Shown here: positions 58,221 through 64,000 of the stretch, in pieces
Layout: each line of letters begins with the position of its first letter
Position numbering within the stretch: the stretch's first letter is position 1
Assembly (NCBI GenBank): GCA_018287875.1
Contig: JAGVVL010000008.1
Location: forward strand, 1 to 64,000
DNA length: 64,000 bases
Direction of reading: 5' to 3'
Source of the DNA: Nigrospora sphaerica
Taxonomy: Eukaryota > Ascomycota > Sordariomycetes > Amphisphaeriales > Apiosporaceae
Notes under the pieces: model-generated
What the model was told of the DNA's origin: nothing
Seen by the model: only the letters and a program-made list of their open reading frames with translations
Databases searched by the model: none
Translations under genes and position numbers: made by a program

Positions 58221-60815
58221 CTACGGGAACAGGTGGTCCGCCTCGAAGTTGCCCAGCTGCAGCATGGCGTCGAGGTCCATGTCGACGCCCTCGAGGAGCC
58301 CCAGCGGGCCCCAGCAGGGACCCGCGTAGGCGGCGGTGGCAGCTTCATCGGCGGCAGCGGCGGCCCGGGGAAGCGGGGGCTCGCCCTCAGGGTGGTGGTA
58401 CGCAGGGAGCGGCATCGTGGCGGCAGCCCAGCGCTGCTCGAGGCCCTCGACGGCGCGGCGTAGCATGCGGGCGGCCTCGAGGGCGACGACGCACTCGTCC
58501 ATGATCTCGAGGATCTCGACGGCCATGTGCACGAGCCGGGCGAGGGAGCCCGCGGGGAGCCCCGCATCTGCAGCCTCCTGGCGGAGGTAGAGGAGGACGA
58601 CGGAGGCGGAGAAGACGGTGTAGGTCGTGTTGTAGAACCTGCGGGGGGCACGAGTTAGCGCCCCTCACAAGCGGCTTTCTAAATAGACTTACCAGGTTTG
58701 GAAGAAGTCGCTGTTCTCGTAGGTCTGGTAGATGATGCGAATGGTCTGCTCGGCCGAGTCGAGGCCCCGCTGGACGCTCTCCTCGCAGCCGGGGAGGGCA
58801 CGGCGCTCGCGGGCCGTGGTGCGCGGCAGCAGGGCGCCGAAGAGGAGGACGCGCAGGTTGTGGTAGCGGAGGTGGAGGACGAGACGCTGGCGCTTGGCCC
58901 AGGGTGGGCCGTGGGCGGCGCGCAGGGTGGACGACGTCGACGCGTGCGATGGCAGGACGGGCGGCCGGATGGCCGCGGGGAGCCGTTCGATCCAGGCGTC
59001 GAGATCGCGCCCGATAGGGTCCGCCAGCGCTGCGGCATCCGCCACGGCCGGCTCGGCAAAGTAGATGCGCTGGCAGATGGTCCGCGTGATGCGTGATAGG
59101 TCCACCATGCAGGCGATAATGGCGCAGTGCGGCGGGTCGAGGAGCTGCGGGTCGACGGCGCTGCCGTCTTGCATCTCACTGGAAATCAAGGGAAAGCGCC
59201 GGTTATGGTACATGTCGGCGCCCAGGGTCTCGGGGCGGCCCATCGAGAAGGACATTTCGCTGTACCTTGTTAGCTTCCGGCAGCAAACAGCCATGTTGAT
59301 AGCGTCGCACGGGAATAACGTACGTTTCGAGCGAATACAGGCCCCTAGGAATCGATCAGCAAACGGGGCACGGCCCCACGATGCGAGGACGGCGAGCTTA
59401 CCACCACGTCCGCGATTCCGCCCGGAGCTGGGCCGGAGCCTTCTTGGTGTTGGGCCCCGGGTCGCGATTGACGCCCATGGCCAAGGCGGTGCGCACAGCG
59501 AGACCGACATACATATACGACACTGAGGAAGGTATTGTCAGCAATGGCCTACCCCGGGCCACAGGAAAAGGGGGAGGGACACCCACGGTGGGGTTTGAGT
59601 TCGTTTTGGCAGACCTTGGCCTGGATGAGCGCGTGTATTGTTAGCCTGGGGCCCGCAGAGAGGGGATTCAGGGGGCGCCGTGCGTTGTACGTACCATGAG
59701 GAAGTAACACTGCACCATGGCGAGGTCCGTGACTAGGCCGAGCCGGTTGCAACAGGCGCGCGCGAGGTCGAAGAAGCGGCGGCCCCACTGGAGGTTGCCG
59801 AGGCCTTCGACGGCCTCGTCGCCGCGGACGCCGACGATGGCGCCGAGGGCCAAGACGCTGTAGTAGAGGGCGGTGAAGCTGGTAGTGGTGGCCGGGGCTC
59901 CGTCGTCGTTTTCCCCGGCCCCGGACCACAGCCGCGCCTCGCAGCTCACGAGGAACTCCTGCTTGTCCAGAATCGGATGGATGTAGTGCAGCGTCGAGAA
60001 GTAGCTCTCGAGGAAACCGCGGCACTGCGGGTAGTGGTGGCGGGCGCCGGGCCACGGCGGCTGGGCCTCGGGTCGCGCCTCGTCGCGGCGGCTGGCGGTC
60101 GCCGTCGGCGTCGTCGTCGAGGGCGTCGTCGGCACCGCCGGGTTATGCAGGCTCGAGACGAGATGACCAGCGTCGTCGTCGTCGCCGCCGCCGCCGCCAC
60201 CTTCGTCGGGGGCCGCGGGTGATCGGTATGCTGCACGTGCGAGAGGAGGGCGACCGAGGAGGAGCTGCCGTAGAACTCAACGTCGTGCGTGTGCCGGTTC
60301 ACGCCCGTGACCTCGCGGTCGCGGGCCCGGGCGTGCGGCGACGCGGCGCTGTCGGGGCTGGGAAGGCCGACGAAGGCGGGGGCTCTCTGGTCCGGGCCGG
60401 GCGCGGTGGCGTCCTGGGCCAGGCCGATGAGACGGGGCCCGTCACCCGGGACTGAGGACGATGACGGCGGCGGCGGCGGCTGGGACGCTCCCGCCGAGGC
60501 CGAGAGGCGCCTCACCTGGTCCTCGAGCTGCTGCACGTACTCGGCGGTGAAGCGGCGGGCGCCAAGGTCCTGGCCTTGGTACAGGCAGGGCATTTGGCGG
60601 TCTGGCCCGAGGAGTCAGCGGAGATGGGGGTCGGGTGCGGGGATGAGGAGGGACAGGAAGGGACGCACGGCGGCAGTACGTGCAGGGTACGATTCATCGC
60701 ATTTGTTCTTTTTGGCGCGGCAGACGTCGCAGGCGCGGGCCGCGCGCAGTCGTCGCGCGCGCGGGCGAGGCGACGACGACGACGACACGCCCGGCGCCGG
60801 AAGCGGTCGGTCCAT
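58221..60815 (-). CDS. Zn2Cys6 transcription factor with fungal_trans domain
   Basis: Start ATG 60815 (MDRPLPAPGVSSSSS). DNA-binding cluster ACDVCRAKKNKCDESYPA, an intron (about 60678-60612), then KCPACTKA; the sixth Cys is not visible because the frame shifts at that point. A coiled linker AEYVQQLEDQVRRLSA follows, then a Pro/Ala-rich spacer with a frame break near 60155. Middle homology region: GFLESYFSTLHYIHPILDKQ, LGNLQWGRRFFDLARAC, MYVGLAVRTALAMGVNRD, MSFSMGRPETLGADMYHNRR. Ends GNFEADHLFP. About five introns (others near 59696-59620, 59592-59530, 59398-59265, 58692-58637); exact edges of some are uncertain. Likely local regulator of the FAH, DUF3500 and monooxygenase genes (inference). 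Confidence 0.82.
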
Positions 60816-61402
60816 GGGAAAGCGCAGCGCCGCGTGGGCAATGGGTCGGGGGAAGGAGCACAGGCGAGAGGCACCTTGTGAGCAGAAAGTTGCGCGCGGC
60901 GAAAAGTCTCGGGGGACAAGATCTACGATGCGGAGGCTAAGGGATGGATCGCCTACGGGCCACGGAACGCCTGGTCAAGTTCCGAGCCCCATTGGCTAGG
61001 ATGCCACTCGGTGCGGGGATGGCTTAGTGCGGTGTAGAACCGACCCAGCGATGGCGACTGCGGGGAACACGCGTACCTCGGGTGGTAGTGCCCCAACTAC
61101 TGTAGGATAGGCTGTGCGGGTCCACTTCGGGACCGCACACAGTCCCGTGAGCTACATAGCACTGAACCGAGAGCATACATGCTGGTTACTTCTCATCAGT
61201 TTGCACCCTGCACGTAGTCCAAGAAGTACTTGCTGAAGGCTCAAGAGCCGAGGGACTGTGCTAGTATGGTATGTATGTTCATGCGGTACGACGGGCTTGA
61301 ACGCGAAGCGCTGTGCAACTGTCGGCGCCTCCACCATTCTCTCCCCTCCCCCTCGCTATTCTCTCTACCCACTGGCCGGCCTCCCCCCATTGGCGGTTCT
61401 CT
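60816..61402. other. upstream region of the regulator and 3' side of the small gene
   Basis: No gene supported. An imperfect hairpin (GTGCGGGTCC...GGGACCGCAC) lies near 61112-61136. Confidence 0.4.
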
Positions 61403-61812
61403 CTACCCCAGCAACTTCGGCACCACCTCAAGGAGGTGCTCGACCACAGCGTCGGGTCCCTTCTCGACCTGCAGACCGAAGGGAATGGCGTGCAGCTTGA
61501 TGTCGGGCTTGATGGCGCGGCACGTCTGCTGGATCTCGGCCACGTCGGCCTCCGTCCACATGGACGCTGTGAAGAGCACATCGGGCTGGAACTCGCGCAC
61601 CTTGCTCTCCACCTTGTCTTTGCCTGCCACAGTTCTGGTTAGCACCCGCTCCCCGACCGGCCGGCCATCGGTAGCTACGCACTGATGCAGTTCGCCACGT
61701 AGTCGATGGCGTAGTCGTCCTTGAGCGCCTCGGCCACGCGCCCGATCAGCACCTGCGCCCGCTCGGGCGCCGTGTTGACCGTGACGAGCCGGTACACCTT
61801 TGGGGGCGCCAT
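61403..61812 (-). CDS. small conserved-looking protein of unknown function, 116 aa
   Basis: Exons (minus) 61812-61683 and 61623-61403; the 59-bp intron has GTGCGT, GCTAAC branch site and CAG. Reads MAPPKVYRLVTVNTAPERAQ, VAEALKDDYAIDYVANC, then FQPDVLFTASMWTEADVAEI, IKLHAIPFGLQVEKGPDAV and ends LLEVVPKLLG. Frame is intact. The alternation of short hydrophobic strands (YRLVTVN, PDVLFTAS, IKLHAIP) and charged helices suggests a small alpha/beta (Rossmann- or flavodoxin-like) fold, though no motif is decisive. Divergent from the FAD monooxygenase, sharing a 647-bp promoter region, so probably part of the same pathway. I do not recognise the family by name. Confidence 0.75.
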
Positions 61813-62459
61813 TTGTCGATTCCCGGGCGTCGGCCGGGCTTGTGTGGCTGTGTCGGAGATCGTTCGCTATGGTGGCAGCCCGCCCTGTTCTGCGCGCGCT
61901 TGTCCTGGTGGTGGTCGTGACTGGGGGGACGCAGGCAGGCCACCAAAGGTGTGTCTCGTCCGGGGTATATAATTAGCCGACGATGCCTCGCCGTCCTGGC
62001 GTGGCGCCAGCCGGCTGGAGAGCCAGAAGGGAAATACTCCTGTCGCCGGAAGTCGTGCAGGAAGGGCGGGAGCATGTCCTATTGGTCCGGAAAAGCCGGA
62101 CCCGCCGAGACGGGGGCCTCGGGTTTTCCGGCACTGCCCCCAAGGGCCAATGTGCCGTGTGGCATTGGATACCGCAGCAGAGAACTCTGGGGTCGAGCTG
62201 CGGGGTAGAATCAAGATGGCTATCAACATACAGGTCATGCATGGCATTTGTGTTTGAGGGCGGGGGCGCTGTGATTGTTGGGCCATGGGATTTGGGTGAG
62301 ACGAGGTTGTTATTATCTTGCCTCATTAGCATTGCACCAAGCCCACCCCAGACAGTACAACACGCAATTGGCTCCCACCATCGTATGCGATTCTCCCCTC
62401 TGCTCCATCGCGAAGGACGCCGCCAAGGAACAAACCCATTCGAGCCACTGTTGCACACC
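61813..62459. promoter_or_regulatory. divergent promoter between the small gene and the monooxygenase
   Basis: Contains CGG-AAAAG-CCG at 62088-62098, an inverted CGG pair with a 5-base spacer of the kind Zn2Cys6 dimers bind, and TATATAATTAG at about 61967-61977. Whether the adjacent regulator binds here is untested. Confidence 0.35.
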
Positions 62460-64000
62460 ATGGCGTCTACGTCGACCTCCGCTGCCTCTTCGCCGCCGGG
62501 CCCTGCGCCGCTAGAGGTGATCATTGTTGGGGCCGGACTCAGCGGCCTTGCGACAGCCGTGGCTCTCGCCCAGTCTGGGTCCCGGGTCACCGTTTTCGAG
62601 GGGGCCAAGGAGCTAGCCGAAGTCAGTACATTCGGAGACGCCATGCCCGGGCAAAACTGAGAGAGCCGGGGAGACTAACACGCAAGACACACGCGAAAAC
62701 AGGTCGGCGCCGGCTTACAACTGACGCCTAACTGCACGCGCATCCTCCAGCGCCTTGGCCTGCCCGCCGCCTTCTGGGAAGCCGGGGCCGAGCCGGCCGC
62801 TCTCACGGTCCACCGGTATACGGGAAGGTGCTGGCGCATGAGCCCGCCTTCGGACCGAACATGCGCGCGCGCTACGGCTCCCCTTCCTCGATATGCACCG
62901 CTGCGACCTGCAGCGGGCGCTGTGCGCGCGGGCGCAAGCCCTCGGCGTGCGCTTCCGGCTCGGCGAAAAGGTGGCCGACCTGACGCTGGACCGCGCGCGG
63001 CCCGCGGTGACGACGGCCGACGGCGAGACGGCCGAGGCGGACCTCTTAGTCGCGGCCGACGGGCTGTGGTCGCAGTGCCGCACCCACTTCCTGGGCCGCG
63101 ACGACCCGCCGCGGCCGACGGGCGACCTGGCGTACCGCGTCGTGCTGCGCCTCGACCAGATCACCGACCCGGAGCTGAGCCGGCGCGTCTCCGAGCCCAC
63201 CTGCGACTTCTGGATCGGCCCCGGCTCCCATGCCGTCGGCTACTCGCTGCGCGGCGGCACCATGTACAATATCGTTCTGCTTGTGCCCGATGACCTCCCC
63301 GCCGGCGTGAGCCGCCAGCCCGGCTCTGTCGAGGAGATGAAGGCGCTGTTCAAGGACTGGGACCCCGTTCTGTCCCGCTTCCTTTCCCTCGTCGACACCG
63401 TCGATAAGTGGAAGCTCATGCACCGTATGTGTCCCCCCCTCCCGGCCCGCGTGCGCGTAGTCTTCGGCTGACCGAACTTCGTAGTCGAGGAAATGTCGGC
63501 TTGGGTTAACCCACAGTCCAATCTCGTCTTTGTGTGAGTCTATCCCCCCTTTCCCCGCATCCAGCCGTTGTGTTGACGCATGCCAGGGGCGATGCCTGCC
63601 ACCCCATGCTGCCGTACCTGGCCCAGGGGCTAACTCGGCCATCGAGGACGGCGCTGTGCTGGGCGCCCTGCTGGGTCACGTCAGGTCGCCCGGCCAGATG
63701 CCCCACGCCCTGCGCCTGTACGAGAAGCTGCGGAAAGCCCGGGGCGAGGCCATCGTCCGCGAAACTTTCAAGCAGGTACGTTGCCATCCCATGCCCCCTG
63801 TACATCAACATCCACTAAGGCTTTCCCGCGGCAGCGAGTCGTTTCACATGCCCGACGGCCCTGAGCAGGAGGCCCGCGACCGGCTGTTCCTGTCCCAGCT
63901 CGGCCAGGAGCTCAAGGGCCCGTTCCCGAGCCGCTGGACCTGCCCCGAGGTCCAGCCCTGGCTGTACGGCTACGACGCGTACGAGGAGGTGGCGACGGCA
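62460..64000 (+). CDS. FAD-dependent aromatic monooxygenase (salicylate hydroxylase-like), 3' end outside window
   Basis: Class A flavoprotein hydroxylase. Exons 62460-62621, 62703-63424, 63485-63533, 63587-63775, 63835-beyond 64000. FAD-binding fold EVIIVGAGLSGLATAVAL, second motif DLLVAADGLWSQCR, third FVGDACHPMLPYLAQG followed by ANSAIEDGA in another frame. The final visible stretch is WTCPEVQPWLYGYDAYEEVA, which is near the C-terminus. Bases missing near 62828 (GGGAAGG), 62885 (TCCCCTT), 63632 (CAGGGGCT) and possibly 63836. N-terminus MASTSTSAASSPPGPA is low-complexity. Hydroxylates an aromatic acid using NAD(P)H; the exact substrate is not deducible. A broken paralogue lies at 36610-38590. 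Confidence 0.88.

Overview
The window is a piece of a filamentous ascomycete genome (Pezizomycotina, probably a Sordariomycete). Genes have many short introns of 50-90 bp with GT...AG ends and CTAAC-like branch sites. The families are fungal: a CYP505 P450-reductase fusion, a full-size PDR/ABCG transporter, Zn2Cys6 regulator, DUF3500 protein, quercetin dioxygenase and GH3 glucosidases. The mobile elements are also fungal types: pogo/Fot transposase, copia, Tad/I-like LINEs and a Harbinger-type transposase.

Layout. 1-1.2 kb: decayed pogo/Fot transposase ending beside a long (TAA)n tract. 2.6-13.9 kb: host block on the + strand (membrane protein, CYP505, PDR transporter). 14.0-21.4 kb: copia-type LTR element with 190-bp LTRs and an unusual antisense ORF between pol and the 3' LTR. 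22.8-24.5 kb: a seven-exon membrane protein gene. 24.7-27.6 kb: a solo LTR and a head-to-head LINE chimera. 28.9-34.6 kb: quercetin 2,3-dioxygenase (-) and a secreted GH3 enzyme (+). 35-38.6 kb: relics, including an FAD monooxygenase pseudogene split by a LINE with a 15-bp target duplication. 38.6-51 kb: two LINEs, a Harbinger relic and a second solo LTR. 51.4-64 kb: catabolic block with a GH3-PA14 enzyme (-), DUF3500 protein (-), FAH-family hydrolase (+), Zn2Cys6 regulator (-), small unknown protein (-) and FAD monooxygenase (+, runs off the edge).

How the genes may work together (inference). CYP505 and PDR would be hydroxylation plus export. Quercetinase and secreted GH3 would open and deglycosylate plant flavonols. 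The right block (FAD hydroxylase, FAH-type C-C hydrolase, regulator) resembles an aromatic catabolic cluster. The pseudogene at 36.6-38.6 kb is a diverged paralogue of its monooxygenase.

Quality caveat. Nearly every long host gene is broken by single-base losses, mostly in C or G runs of four to five, while codons between them stay conserved. The summed exon lengths return to multiples of three once these are counted. I read this mainly as homopolymer error in the sequence; gene models below give exons and flag each break. The older transposons are different: they carry TAG/TAA stops at expected Gln codons, as repeat-induced point mutation (RIP) would produce.
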